From JBBSHE01 sp038253325 (GTDB lineage Bacteria > Actinomycetota > Actinomycetes > Propionibacteriales > Nocardioidaceae), in the NCBI GenBank assembly GCA_038253325.1, contig JBBSHE010000001.1, forward strand, positions 62,001-126,000: a DNA stretch of 64,000 nt, read 5' to 3'. Shown piece after piece: positions 34,605-43,655 of this stretch. Positions within the stretch are counted from its first letter, which is position 1, and each line of letters starts with the position of its first letter. The position numbers were made by a program, and so were the translations under genes. The notes beneath the pieces were generated by a model, which worked only from the letters and a program-made list of their open reading frames with translations, searched no databases and was not told where the DNA came from.

Positions 34605-35060
34605 TCAGGATTCGCCGGCGAAGTGCTCGGCGAGCCGCTCCAAGGTCTGCGGCATGTCGGTGCAGACACGACGGGGGAAACCGAGCGCAGACAACAAGGG
34701 GTACGCCCACCGGACGTAGGTCGGGTCCCACTCCTCGCGAACCAGGGTCCCGCCGGCGACGGGGTCAAGCAGATAGCGCCAGCGGTGGCCGGCGACGTGC
34801 CGCCACGCGATCCGTCGCGGTTCGTCGAACTCGACGACGGTGTTGGTGACCTTGTACGGTGCCTTGGTCCGCATGTTCATCCCGAACCGGGCGCCCTTGC
34901 TCAGCCGGGCGGGGTTGCCCGGCGCGGCCTGGCGTACTGTTCCGGAGCCGTCGATCGCGGAGTGCATGGCCGGGTCGGCGAGCAGGTCGAAGATCGCCTG
35001 CGGGTCGGCTTGGACCACGCGTTGCGCGGACTCGATCCGAGGCGTGGGCAGCAAGTTCAT
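34605..35060 (-). CDS. SRPBCC-family protein
   Basis: 151 residues. START-like fold: IESAQRVVQADPQAIFDLLA, then FGMNMRTKAPYKVTNTVVEF, RRIAWRHVAGHRWRYLLDPV and the final helix TDMPQTLERLAEHF. Resembles the polyketide-cyclase/coenzyme Q-binding-like group; ligand unknown. It lies 13 bp after the DUF1295 gene on the same strand and is probably the last gene of that lipid-related operon. Confidence 0.85.
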   Translation of the reverse strand: MNLLPTPRIESAQRVVQADPQAIFDLLADPAMHSAIDGSGTVRQAAPGNPARLSKGARFGMNMRTKAPYKVTNTVVEFDEPRRIAWRHVAGHRWRYLLDPVAGGTLVREEWDPTYVRWAYPLLSALGFPRRVCTDMPQTLERLAEHFAGES

Positions 35061-35073
35061 CGGCGTCTGCTCC

Positions 35074-35910
35074 TCATGGGCCGGACGGCGGTCCCGACGG
35101 AGGTCCCGCGCTCTTCTTCGGCGGCAGCGGGAAGAATCCGCTGGTGCGCCGCACGTACTCCTGGTAGCCCGGCTTGGACTTTGACAAACCCTTCTCCATC
35201 AGTGCCTTGCCCGTCTTGGCGGTGAGGAAATACGTCATCAGCAGCGGGGAAACCACCGTCACCACGCCGAGCCAGGATGCGGCGGCGACGAGCCAGATGC
35301 CCCACCAGACACAGGAGTCGCCGAAGTAGTTCGGATGCCGGGTGTAGCGCCACAGACCGTGGTCCATCAGCGCGCCCTTGTTCGCGGGGTCGGCCTTGAA
35401 CGTCGCCAGCTGGCGGTCACCGACGCCTTCGAAGTAGACTCCGACCGCCCAAACCGCGACCCCCAGCCACGCCCACCATTGCAGCGGTCCGTCCGTTGCG
35501 GCGGCGACGGGAATCGGGAGTGACACCACAAACATCACGGCGCCTTGTGGAAGGTAGACCTTGCGGAGTGCGACCGATGCCGCGCTGCCCTTCCCGTCCT
35601 CGATCAGCGCCTCGTACCGTGGATCCTCTGGCTGACCCGCGTTGCGGCGGGCGATGTGGACCGCCAGCCGCAACCCCCAGATGACCGGCATCAGCAAGAT
35701 CAGCGACCGTCGCGTGCCGTCACCGGCTCCGATCGTCGCGAGGACGGATGCGACCGCAACGATGCCGAACCCCAGCCCCCACACCACGTCGACGATGCGC
35801 TGCTTGCCGATTCGCAGTGCCACGGCCATGGTCAGCCCCATCACGAGCACGATGGCCGCCGCACCGGCTGCCACCGCGACGCGGAGGGTGCCGGCGTCGA
35901 CACCCCTCAC
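35074..35910 (-). CDS. DUF1295 (steroid 5-alpha-reductase-like) membrane enzyme
   Basis: 278 residues from the GTG at 35910, which overlaps the CFA synthase stop by 4 bp; an upstream in-frame GTG at 35937 is the alternative. Multiple transmembrane helices are followed by the conserved C-terminal NADPH-binding block WRYTRHPNYFGDSCVWWGIW and GLSKSKPGYQEYVRRTSGF. The family reduces or methyl-modifies lipid double bonds. Coupling to a cyclopropane synthase-like methyltransferase suggests modification of membrane fatty acids. Confidence 0.9.
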   Translation of the reverse strand: MRGVDAGTLRVAVAAGAAAIVLVMGLTMAVALRIGKQRIVDVVWGLGFGIVAVASVLATIGAGDGTRRSLILLMPVIWGLRLAVHIARRNAGQPEDPRYEALIEDGKGSAASVALRKVYLPQGAVMFVVSLPIPVAAATDGPLQWWAWLGVAVWAVGVYFEGVGDRQLATFKADPANKGALMDHGLWRYTRHPNYFGDSCVWWGIWLVAAASWLGVVTVVSPLLMTYFLTAKTGKALMEKGLSKSKPGYQEYVRRTSGFFPLPPKKSAGPPSGPPSGP

Positions 35911-37235
35911 GGTGCGCCGCCGGGGGGGCTCAGCCACTCCACCGGACTAGCGGGCATCTGCGCGTCGCCGCAGCCCGTCGGCTTCACGAGCAGGATCTGG
36001 TCCACGCCCATCCGGTTCTGCTCGAACGCCAGGGCGCCTCCGGCAAGGTACAGCCGCCACACCCTGGCCTGTTCCTCGCCGATCAGCGCGACCGCCTGAT
36101 CCCACTGGTCCTCGAGGGCGCGGGCCCACGCGGCGACCGTCCGCGGGTAGTGCTCACGCATCACCTGCACGTCGCGGATCTCGAGCCCGGCACCGGCGAG
36201 GAGCCCGAGGGTCTGCGGGAGCGGCTTCATGTGCATGTCGGGAGCGACGTACGTCTCGATGAACGGGCCGCCACCTGGTCGTACGTTGGCGCGGGACATC
36301 TGCTGGATCAAGGCACGACCACCCGGCCGCAGCCAGTGCTCGATCGACGCCGCGAACTCCACGTACTCGGCATCGCCGACGTGTTCGCCCATCTCGACAG
36401 ATGCCATCGCGTGCACGTCGGTCGCTTCGAGGTCGGCGTAGTGCTGGAGGCGTACATCGACCAGGTGCTCGACTCCGAGCTCCTTCGCCCGCTGCTCCAC
36501 ATAGTGCTGCTGCTCGGTCGACAGCGTGACGCCGGTGACGGTCACGCCGTAGTGCTGCGCGGCGTGCAAGGTGAGCGAACCCCATCCGCAACCGACGTCG
36601 AGCAGCCGGTGACCCGGTTGCAGACCCAGCTTTCGGCAGATCAAGTCCAGCTTGTCGCGCTGGGCGTCCTCGAGGGTGTACCCGGGGTCGGTTCGGGTCC
36701 AGAACGCACAGGAATAGGCCATCTGCGGATCCAGGATCAGCTGATAGAACGCGTTCGAGAGGTCGTAGTGGTGCGCGATCGCGGCCCGGTCGCGACGGTG
36801 GCTGTGGAGGCGTCCGTCCAGCCTCGACTCCGAGGCCGGGCGTCGAGGACGCGGCCCGATGGCGCCGAGCCGAGCGACGGTCGCGGCAGCACCCAGCAGA
36901 TCGCGCGGCGAGCGAGACGGGTGGATGCCTGCTGCCCGTACGGTGCGTACGGTGTTCCAGATCCTGCGGAGTCCGTCGGCGAGGTCCCCGTCGACGTCGA
37001 TGTCGCCGGCGACGTACGCCCGCGCCAGCCCGAGCTCACCCGGGCGCCACAACAGCTGTCGAAGCGCGCGACGGGAGACGACCGCGATCGGTACCCCCGG
37101 CCCCGACGCCCCGGACACACTGCCGTCCCAGGCTCGCAGGCCGATCGGGAGCGGGCAGCCGAGGAAACCCTCGACCAGGGCAACCAGCCGACCGGCGGCC
37201 CCGCCGCTGCGTCTGATCCGAGGAACCGCGACCAT
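35907..37235 (-). CDS. Cyclopropane-fatty-acyl-phospholipid synthase family methyltransferase
   Basis: 442 residues. The N-terminal domain (about 1-130) has the GLARAYVAGDIDVDGDL signature of CFA-type enzymes. The methyltransferase domain begins at HYDLSNAFYQLILDPQMAYS, with SAM motif LLDVGCGWGSLTLHAAQHYG and the downstream GGRALIQQMS. It methylates the double bond of phospholipid acyl chains at the membrane, giving cyclopropane or 10-methyl branched fatty acids; which one cannot be told. It is the first gene of an operon with DUF1295. Confidence 0.93.
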   Translation of the reverse strand: MVAVPRIRRSGGAAGRLVALVEGFLGCPLPIGLRAWDGSVSGASGPGVPIAVVSRRALRQLLWRPGELGLARAYVAGDIDVDGDLADGLRRIWNTVRTVRAAGIHPSRSPRDLLGAAATVARLGAIGPRPRRPASESRLDGRLHSHRRDRAAIAHHYDLSNAFYQLILDPQMAYSCAFWTRTDPGYTLEDAQRDKLDLICRKLGLQPGHRLLDVGCGWGSLTLHAAQHYGVTVTGVTLSTEQQHYVEQRAKELGVEHLVDVRLQHYADLEATDVHAMASVEMGEHVGDAEYVEFAASIEHWLRPGGRALIQQMSRANVRPGGGPFIETYVAPDMHMKPLPQTLGLLAGAGLEIRDVQVMREHYPRTVAAWARALEDQWDQAVALIGEEQARVWRLYLAGGALAFEQNRMGVDQILLVKPTGCGDAQMPASPVEWLSPPGGAP

Positions 37236-37385
37236 GCTGGGTGAACCTATCTGAGATCGCCGAGGGTGCTGTCTGCTGACGATGGTTCGCAGCCGCCGGG
37301 CGGTCCGGATTGGTCGTCCCCACCTATCGGGGCGTCCCGGGTCGCAGGGTGGCGCGGATCACGTCGGACATGGCCTAAATCGGCT

Positions 37386-37455
37386 TTGACCCCTTACCGC
37401 AGCCCGTTAGTATGTAAGGGACACACCACGTTGCTGTGCCTTACGTCACAGCAAC
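37386..37455 (+). promoter_or_regulatory. Promoter with two nested inverted repeats
   Basis: TTGACC (37386-37391) and TAGTAT (37408-37413), 16 bp apart, form a good promoter. CCCTTAC (37391-37397) and GTAAGGG (37414-37420) are exact complements spanning the -10 box, a likely operator. Downstream, in the predicted leader, GTTGCTGTG (37430-37438) and CACAGCAAC (37447-37455) form a perfect 9-bp stem with an 8-base loop, 21 bp before the next start codon. Confidence 0.65.
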
Positions 37456-37476
37456 ATCAACAGCCAAGGAGAAGCC

Positions 37477-37641
37477 ATGTTCACCGCCCCTGACCTCGTT
37501 GCGCGCGCGGTGCGCGTGTCCCGGCGGGCGGAGGCGGAAGGGTCCAGTCGGGCCCACGCAATTCGCCTCCTGCACCGGGAACGCCGCCTCGCACGCCGCC
37601 TCGAGCGCATCCGCTCCGAGCTGGACCACCTCACCCGCTGA
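37477..37641 (+). CDS. 54-residue basic helical protein
   Basis: ATG at 37477 with AAGGAG at 37465-37470, a promoter and operator-like repeats upstream, and a stop at 37639-37641. The product MFTAPDLVARAVRVSRRAEA and then HAIRLLHRERRLARRLERIR is strongly basic and predicted to be almost wholly alpha-helical, perhaps binding nucleic acid or dimerising. No family is recognised. The elaborate upstream region makes it a credible regulated gene despite its size. Confidence 0.72.
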   Translation: MFTAPDLVARAVRVSRRAEAEGSSRAHAIRLLHRERRLARRLERIRSELDHLTR

Positions 37642-37706
37642 GGCCTCAGCAGCCGTAGCAACGCCGTCGCTCCTCGCCTCCGCCGCACGTGTAGATTGCG
37701 GAGGCG

Positions 37707-38993
37707 ATGAGCGACGTTGCCTATTCCATCGAGACACTGGAGCTCGACAACGGCCTGCGCGTCGCTGTCAGCCCGGACCCGGGTCTCGGCGTCGTCGCCG
37801 TCAACCTCTGGTACGACGTCGGGTCCCGTCACGAACGCCCTACCCGTCAGGGATTCGCCCACCTATTCGAGCATCTGATGTTCCAGGGCAGCCGCAATGT
37901 TGCGTCCGGACAGCACATGGAGCTGCTGCATTCCAACGGCGCGTCTTTGAACGCGACGACGTCCTTCGACCGAACGAATTACTTCGAGAGCTTTCCGTCC
38001 GGTGCGCTCGACCTCGCACTGTGGCTGGAGGCCGATCGGCTCGCCTACCTGAGCGACGCGCTCGACCAGGCGAATCTCGACAACCAACGCGACGTGGTCT
38101 ACGAGGAACGCCGGCAGCGAATGGACAATGTTCCGTACGGTACGTCGCTCGAGCGGTTGGTTCCGTTGATGTTTCCGGCCGATCACCCGTACGGCCATCT
38201 GCCGATCGGCAACATGCAGCAGCTGGCCGAGTCGAGCCTCGAGGAGGTGCGGGACTTTCACTCGACGTTCTACCTGCCGAGCAACGCGGTCCTCACCATC
38301 GCCGGTGACGTCACTGCGGACGAGGGGTTTGCGAAGGCTCACCACTACTTCGGGCCGATCGCATCCGGCCCGCGCCCGACCAGGTCGCTCGCCGACCCGC
38401 TCGGGCCGGTCGTCGACACCGGCGTCGACAAGATCAGCGCAGATGTCCCCGTCCCGGCGGCATACCTCGGCTGCCGGCTCCCCAAGGACGAACCGCAGGC
38501 GCGCGAGCTCGCCGCCGCCGAGCTCGTCCTCGGCGTCCTTGGGTTCGGCGAGACCAGTCGACTGCATCGTCGGCTGGTGCGCCGGGACCAGGTGGCGAGC
38601 AGCGTGTCGGCGTACGTCAGCCGGATGATCAGCGGAAACTCGTTCGGCATGCTCACCGTCCGCATCGACCCCCGGACCGATCTCGACGAGGTCGTCGATG
38701 CGGTCGACGAGGAGGTGCGCGCGCTCAGCGTTGACGGCCCGACGGAGGACGAGGTGCAGATCGCGATCGCGTCCAGCGAGCGCGAATGGTTCGACGACAT
38801 GGCCACGGCGGCCGGTCGAGCCGACGCCATCTCCCAGGCCAGGTTGCTGTTCGGAGACGCCCGCCTCGTCAACGACTACCTGCCGATGTTGCACTCCCTC
38901 ACCGCCGACGAGCTGGGGAAGGCGGCGGCGGACTGGTTGACTGCACTGACCCGTGCACAGGTCCGGTACGAGCCGACGGGCGACCCCGGATGA
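37707..38993 (+). CDS. M16 family zinc metallopeptidase, catalytic subunit
   Basis: 428 residues. The inverted zinc motif HLFEH (H52, E55, H56) with the distal glutamate in VVYEERRQR (E133) identifies an active pitrilysin-type peptidase. The C-terminal half is the paired M16_C domain (VLTIAGDVTADEGFAKAHHY). It ends with ATGA overlapping the next M16 gene, so active and inactive subunits are co-translated and presumably form a heterodimer, as in bacterial M16B pairs. It degrades peptides in the cytosol or envelope. Confidence 0.94.
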   Translation: MSDVAYSIETLELDNGLRVAVSPDPGLGVVAVNLWYDVGSRHERPTRQGFAHLFEHLMFQGSRNVASGQHMELLHSNGASLNATTSFDRTNYFESFPSGALDLALWLEADRLAYLSDALDQANLDNQRDVVYEERRQRMDNVPYGTSLERLVPLMFPADHPYGHLPIGNMQQLAESSLEEVRDFHSTFYLPSNAVLTIAGDVTADEGFAKAHHYFGPIASGPRPTRSLADPLGPVVDTGVDKISADVPVPAAYLGCRLPKDEPQARELAAAELVLGVLGFGETSRLHRRLVRRDQVASSVSAYVSRMISGNSFGMLTVRIDPRTDLDEVVDAVDEEVRALSVDGPTEDEVQIAIASSEREWFDDMATAAGRADAISQARLLFGDARLVNDYLPMLHSLTADELGKAAADWLTALTRAQVRYEPTGDPG

Positions 38994-40336
38994 GCCCGTC
39001 GACAAGCCCGCCCGCGGTCGTCAGCAACGTCGGGTGGAGGTTCCCGCCCGTCCGCGAGACCGTGCTTCCCAACGCGATCCGGCTGCTCGCGTACGACTGC
39101 CCCGGCCAGTTCGTGATCGCCGCCACGCTGGTCTTCGAGGTCCCCCTCGCCGTCGAGCCGCGCGCGTTGGAGGGAGTCGCTGGACTCGCTGGGCGGTTGC
39201 TGACGCAGGGCAGCGGTGCGTTGTCCGCAGAACGGTTCGCCGACGCACTCGCGCTGTGCGGTGCCGATCTCGAGGTCGTGGCGTCGGTCGACGCGTTCGT
39301 CGTACGGCTCGAGGCGCCTGTCACGAAGCTTCGCGAGGCGCTCGCCCTGATGGCACAGTGCGTCTCCGACCCGATGGTGGCCGCCGAGGAGTTCGCGAAC
39401 GAGCAGCGGCTCCGACTGGACGAGATCGAGCAGGAGAAGGCATACCCGAACGCCTTGGCCAGCAAGGCACTTAACCGTGCGCTGTACCCCGAAAGCTCGC
39501 GTCGATCGCGTCCGGCGGGAGGTACCGCCGAAACAGTCGGCGCGATCCGACGCGACGACGTGGTGGACTACGTCCGCGACCGCCTCTACCCGAGCGGCAC
39601 GACCCTGATCATGACCGGCGACTTCCGCAATACGGACCCTCGCGCTCTGGCCGCGGAGGCGTTCGGGTCCTGGGCGGGCGGCGGTGAGGCGTCGTCGGGT
39701 CTCGGCGACTTTCCCGTGGTCTCCTGGGCTCCGCGGATCGTACTCGTGGACCAGCCGGCCGCGCCCCAGTCGACGTTGCGGGTCGCCGGTCCGGCCATTA
39801 CCCGCGCAGATCCGCGGTGGGCGGCGTTGTTTGTCGCGAACTACTGTGTCGGGGGGTCGTTCGGGTCGCGGATCAACACGGTGCTCCGGGAGCAGAAGGG
39901 TTTCACGTACGGCGCCGATTCCTCCGTGCAGACGACGCGGGATGTCGGGGTGTTCGTGGTGGCGACGTCGGTGCGAAGCGACGCGACCACGGAGGCGTTG
40001 TCCGACATCGTGACGATCACGAGGGACGTGCGCGGCGGCTTCTCGGACGAGGAGGTCGGCCGTGCGGTCACCGCCGCCAGCGAGTCGATGGCCCTCGGCT
40101 TCGAGCGCGCGTCCGCGGTGGCGGCCCGGGTCGAACTGCTCGTCAGCTCCGGGCTTCCGCTCGACCACATCGACACCAACCTGGCGGCGTTGCGTGCCGT
40201 GACACCCGCGGCGGCGGCCGAGGCGTATCGAGACGTCATCGACCCGGCCACGTTCACGATCGTCGTCGTCGGCGACCGGGCCACCCATGCCGACGCTCTC
40301 GCCTCCCTCGGTCACGGACCTCTCGCCGACGGCTGA
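38990..40336 (+). CDS. M16 family peptidase, non-catalytic partner
   Basis: 448 residues from the ATG overlapping the preceding stop. The pitrilysin fold is clear (GVAGLAGRLLTQGSGALSAE in the position of the zinc helix, TLIMTGDFRNTDPRALAAEA, EQKGFTYGADSSVQTTRDVG). However, the HxxEH residues are missing, so it should be catalytically silent and contribute the R/Y-type substrate-binding element (YGADSS region). The partner is the upstream active subunit. A long inverted repeat follows 12 bp after the stop. Confidence 0.92.
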   Translation: MSPSTSPPAVVSNVGWRFPPVRETVLPNAIRLLAYDCPGQFVIAATLVFEVPLAVEPRALEGVAGLAGRLLTQGSGALSAERFADALALCGADLEVVASVDAFVVRLEAPVTKLREALALMAQCVSDPMVAAEEFANEQRLRLDEIEQEKAYPNALASKALNRALYPESSRRSRPAGGTAETVGAIRRDDVVDYVRDRLYPSGTTLIMTGDFRNTDPRALAAEAFGSWAGGGEASSGLGDFPVVSWAPRIVLVDQPAAPQSTLRVAGPAITRADPRWAALFVANYCVGGSFGSRINTVLREQKGFTYGADSSVQTTRDVGVFVVATSVRSDATTEALSDIVTITRDVRGGFSDEEVGRAVTAASESMALGFERASAVAARVELLVSSGLPLDHIDTNLAALRAVTPAAAAEAYRDVIDPATFTIVVVGDRATHADALASLGHGPLADG

Positions 40337-40347
40337 CCCGTCCGCCC

Positions 40348-40420
40348 ACCTTCGCCGAGGTACGCCTTCGCAACGCCGGAGCCGCGAATCAGCGTGCGGA
40401 AGGCGTACCTCGGCGAAGGT
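40348..40420. repeat. 22-bp inverted repeat, possible bidirectional terminator
   Basis: The arms 40348-40369 and 40399-40420 are perfectly complementary over 22 bp around a 29-base loop; the core is CGCCGAGGTACGCC. It sits between the end of the second M16 gene and the end of phosphoglucomutase on the other strand. It has no T-tract, so terminator function is uncertain. The same core recurs at 45151-45213. Confidence 0.8.
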
Positions 40421-40429
40421 CAGCACGCG

Positions 40430-40663
40430 GGCGATCGGGCGGGCGGACGTCGGCGAGCGGAGGGCGGCGAGCGGAGGGCGGCGAGCGGCAGTCGGCACGC
40501 GGGCGATCGGGCGGGCGGACGTCGGCGATCGTGCGGGGCGGGCGGGCGATCGGGCGGGCGGACGTCGGCGAGCGGACGGCGGCTGGCGAGCGGACGGCGG
40601 CGAGCGGAGGGCGGGCGGACGTCGGCGGACGGCGGGCGAGCGGAGGACGGCGAGCCCCGATGG
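40430..40663. repeat. GC-rich degenerate repeats
   Basis: Variants of GGGCGATCGGGCGGGCGG followed by ACGTCGGCGA recur (for example near 40438, 40503, 40547), mixed with GAGCGGAGGGCGGC units, up to the stop of pgm. No gene is visible. Length and phase vary between copies. Confidence 0.85.
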
Positions 40664-42292
40664 CTACCCGAGCGCGGCAGAGACGACGTCCCTAGCCTCC
40701 GACTGGAGCATCGCCAGGTGCTCGGGGCCGCGGAACGACTCGGCGTAGATCTTGTAGACGTCCTCCGTACCGGACGGCCGAGCAGCGAACCAGCCGGAGG
40801 CCGTGGTCACCTTGAGCCCCCCGATCGGCGCGCCATTGCCCGGTGCTGCGGTGAGCTTGGCGGTGATCGGCTCGCCGGCAAGCGTCTGCGCGGTGACGTC
40901 GGATGGTGCGAGCCGGGCCAGCTTGGCCTTCTGCTCCCGGTTCGCCGGCGCATCGATGCGTGCGTACGCGGGATCACCGTGGACGGCGACGAGGTCGGCG
41001 TAGTGCTCGCTGGGGGTGCTTCCGGTGGTGGCGAGGATCTCGCTCGCGAGCAGGGCGAGGATGAGGCCGTCCTTGTCCGTCGTCCAGGTCGAGCCGTCGC
41101 GACGAAGGAACGAAGCGCCCGCTGACTCCTCACCGCCGAACCCGATCGAGCCGTCAAGCAGTCCGGGGACGAACCACTTGAACCCCACCGGCACCTCCCA
41201 CAGCCGCCGCCCCATTCCGGCGACTACCTTGTCGATCATCGTCGAGCTGACGAGCGTCTTCCCCACAGCGGCCTCGGCCGACCAGCCCGGCCGGTGCTCG
41301 AACAGGTACGCGATCGCGACGGCGAGGAAGTGGTTCGGATTCATCAGGCCGGCGTCGGGTGTGACGATCCCGTGCCGGTCGGCGTCGGCGTCGTTGCCGG
41401 TCGAGATGGCGTAGTCGGCCCGCCGGGAAATCAGTGAGGCCATGGCATTCGGCGACGAGCAGTCCATCCGGATCTTGCCGTCGGTGTCGAGGGTCATGAA
41501 CCGCCAGGTCGGGTCGACCTGTCGGTTGACGACGGTGAGGTCGATCCGGTGACGCTCGGCGATGGCAGCCCAATAGTCGACGCTCGCCCCGCCGAGCGGG
41601 TCGGCGCCGATCCGTACGCCCGCTGCTCGGATCACGTCGACGTCGACCGCATGGGGTAGGTCGTCGACGTACCGGCCGAGGAAGTCGTACCTGTTCAACT
41701 CGGGTCGTGCCGTTGCGAGGTCAACTCTTCGCACCCCGTGGAGCTTGGCCTCGATCAGGGTGTTCGCCCGCTCGGCGATGGCCGATGTCGCGTCGCTGTC
41801 GGCAGGGCCGCCGTGCGGTGGGTTGTACTTGAAGCCGCCGTCTCGGGGCGGGTTGTGCGACGGGGTGATCACGATGCCGTCGGCGCGAGGACCGGCGGAG
41901 GCGTTGATCGTCAAGATCGCATGCGAGACGGCCGGTGTCGGCGTGTAGCGGTCGTCCTGGTCGACGAGCACGGTGACGTCGTTGCCGACGAGCACCTCGA
42001 CCGCCGTACGCCACGCCGGATCGGACAACGCATGGGTGTCCTTGCCGACGAACAGCGGCCCGGACGTTCCTTGGGCCGAGCGGTACTCACAGATCGCCTG
42101 CGTGATCGCGGCGATATGCGTGTCGTTGAATGCGGCGTCCAGGCTTGAGCCACGGTGTCCCGAGGTCCCGAATGTGACGCGCTGTTCGGGGACGGTCGGA
42201 TCCGGGAGCAGGGCGTCGTACGCGCGCAGCAGTGCGTCGATGTCGACGAGGTCGGCATCGGTGGCCTGCTGACCGGCTCGTGGACTGGTCAT
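40664..42292 (-). CDS. pgm: Phosphoglucomutase (alpha-D-glucose phosphate-specific)
   Basis: 542 residues from the ATG at 42292. Cytosolic enzyme interconverting glucose-1- and glucose-6-phosphate. All family motifs are present: VTFGTSGHRGSSLDAAFN, the active-site serine loop ITPSHNPP, the magnesium site NDADADRHG, the sugar-binding GFGGEESAG and the phosphate-binding ARPSGTEDVYKIYAE. The length matches E. coli Pgm. Together with the UDP-glucose pyrophosphorylase at 48.6 kb it provides UDP-glucose. Confidence 0.97.
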   Translation of the reverse strand: MTSPRAGQQATDADLVDIDALLRAYDALLPDPTVPEQRVTFGTSGHRGSSLDAAFNDTHIAAITQAICEYRSAQGTSGPLFVGKDTHALSDPAWRTAVEVLVGNDVTVLVDQDDRYTPTPAVSHAILTINASAGPRADGIVITPSHNPPRDGGFKYNPPHGGPADSDATSAIAERANTLIEAKLHGVRRVDLATARPELNRYDFLGRYVDDLPHAVDVDVIRAAGVRIGADPLGGASVDYWAAIAERHRIDLTVVNRQVDPTWRFMTLDTDGKIRMDCSSPNAMASLISRRADYAISTGNDADADRHGIVTPDAGLMNPNHFLAVAIAYLFEHRPGWSAEAAVGKTLVSSTMIDKVVAGMGRRLWEVPVGFKWFVPGLLDGSIGFGGEESAGASFLRRDGSTWTTDKDGLILALLASEILATTGSTPSEHYADLVAVHGDPAYARIDAPANREQKAKLARLAPSDVTAQTLAGEPITAKLTAAPGNGAPIGGLKVTTASGWFAARPSGTEDVYKIYAESFRGPEHLAMLQSEARDVVSAALG

Positions 42293-42456
42293 GGAGACAT
42301 CTTGGTCGTTCCCCCTGGGCACCGCTACGTCGAGGAGCGGCGATCATCCGGCCGGGCCGGAACGGATGCCGCAGTCGGCAGACATCGACGTTGGTCACGT
42401 ATTGGTAACGCCGAATGGTTACACTCGGGACGTCTTGCGGTGCAAGGAGCGACGCG

Positions 42457-43362
42457 GTGAAGGTTTTCGTGACGGGGGCGACCGGAGTCATCGGTCAATC
42501 CGCCGTGCGGGCAATCCTGCTCGGCGGCCACGAGGTCAGCGCGCTGGCACGATCGCGGCAGAACCTGGATCTGATCGGCAACCTGGGCGCTACCGCCGTC
42601 CCGGGAAGCCTGTTCGACGTCGCGGCGTTGGCTGCCGCTTTCGCTGGCCATGACGTCGTCTGCAACCTGGCGACCGCCTTCCCGACCGTGCTGCGCGGCG
42701 CCCGCCGCGGCGGTTGGCGTGCCAACGACCGAGTTCGTCAGGACGGCTCCCGTGTCGTAGCGGAGGCAGCGGCTGAGGCGGGCGTCTCGCGCCTGGTCCA
42801 GGAAAGCGTGTCGTTGCTATACGCCGACGGCGGCGACCGGCTGCTCGACGAGGACAGCGCGCTGTCGGTCACGAAGGTGACGGAATCCGCAGCCGAGGCC
42901 GAGGCGCACGCGCAGGCGTTCGACGGATACGGCCGGTCGCACGTCGTCCTGCGTCTCGGACAGCTGGTCGGGGACGACAACCTCACCCGATGGCGGCTCC
43001 GTCGGGTACGCCGCGGGCGGCCGGTCGCGATGGGCCCACCGGACGCATGGGTGCACCCGATCCATGCCGAGGACGCCGGCACGGCGGTGCTCGCCGCGCT
43101 CTCGGCACCGGGCGGCCGCTACAACGCCGGTGCGGCTCCCATCCGCAACTCCGATTTCTTCGCGGCGTTTGCCGAGGCCCAGGACGTTCCGGACCCGGGT
43201 CAGGTTCCCTCGTTCGTCCAACGGTTGCTCCTCGCCGCGAACGAACAGCTGACCAGGTCGCAGCGGGTGTCGTCGGAGCGGCTGATGGCCGTTGGGTGGA
43301 AGCCCCGCTTTGACGAGTTCGGGGTCGACTGGTTCGCCGGTGCCCTGGCGGCGGCCCGGTGA
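42457..43362 (+). CDS. NAD-dependent epimerase/dehydratase-like protein (atypical SDR)
   Basis: 301 residues from the GTG at 42457 (AAGGAG at 42444-42449). Rossmann fold with GATGVIG at residues 7-13 and a second strand ending SALARS, which favours NADP. The YxxxK pair is not in the usual place, as in many atypical SDRs. Substrate unknown; no sugar-nucleotide gene is adjacent apart from pgm on the other strand. It overlaps the following small gene by 4 bp. Confidence 0.87.
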   Translation: MKVFVTGATGVIGQSAVRAILLGGHEVSALARSRQNLDLIGNLGATAVPGSLFDVAALAAAFAGHDVVCNLATAFPTVLRGARRGGWRANDRVRQDGSRVVAEAAAEAGVSRLVQESVSLLYADGGDRLLDEDSALSVTKVTESAAEAEAHAQAFDGYGRSHVVLRLGQLVGDDNLTRWRLRRVRRGRPVAMGPPDAWVHPIHAEDAGTAVLAALSAPGGRYNAGAAPIRNSDFFAAFAEAQDVPDPGQVPSFVQRLLLAANEQLTRSQRVSSERLMAVGWKPRFDEFGVDWFAGALAAAR

Positions 43363-43631
43363 CACGATCAGATCCACGGCCGGCCCCCGAATCAGATGCT
43401 GACCGCTGCGAGGGTTTGCCTCGCGATAGCGATGGCGACGTCCAGCCCGGGATCGACCTCGCCGAGGGCCTTCGCGAGACGGCCGCTCGCCGACGGTACC
43501 GCGACCATGTGTTCGGCACGGTCCTGCCGGACCGCACCAACGAGGAGCAGGATCCCGAGGACGGCTCTCGATCAGCCGAGCATCGCATCGACGACGAGCT
43601 CCGCCGAAACGTACCCCCGCACCACGGTTGA
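43359..43631 (+). CDS. Small acidic protein coupled to the SDR gene
   Basis: 90 residues, GTG start overlapping the SDR stop (GTGA). The product is hydrophilic and charged; RRRYRDHVFGTVLPDRTNEE and the end ELRRNVPPHHG resemble small actinobacterial hypothetical proteins with a C-terminal PPHHG. No domain or membrane segment. Translational coupling and the characteristic C-terminus support it as a real gene rather than a shadow of the opposite strand. Confidence 0.6.
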   Translation: MTRSDPRPAPESDADRCEGLPRDSDGDVQPGIDLAEGLRETAARRRYRDHVFGTVLPDRTNEEQDPEDGSRSAEHRIDDELRRNVPPHHG

Positions 43632-43655
43632 TCCGACCCTGACCCGTGGTGTGAG

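Noticed and set aside
40348..40420. Simple rho-independent terminator
   Set aside because: The stem is strong but the loop is 29 bases and there is no T-tract. The same core occurs between divergent genes at 45.2 kb, so it is listed as a repeat instead.
38876..40498. 540-codon minus-strand open frame over the second M16 gene
   Set aside because: The plus strand encodes a coupled M16 partner with clear family features; the antisense product is low-complexity.
43385..43655. Minus-strand frame AVLGILLLVGAV and ALGEVDPGLDVAIAIARQTL after the SAF gene
   Set aside because: It looks protein-like but is cut by in-frame stops and has no start. The plus-strand coupled gene explains the open reading better.
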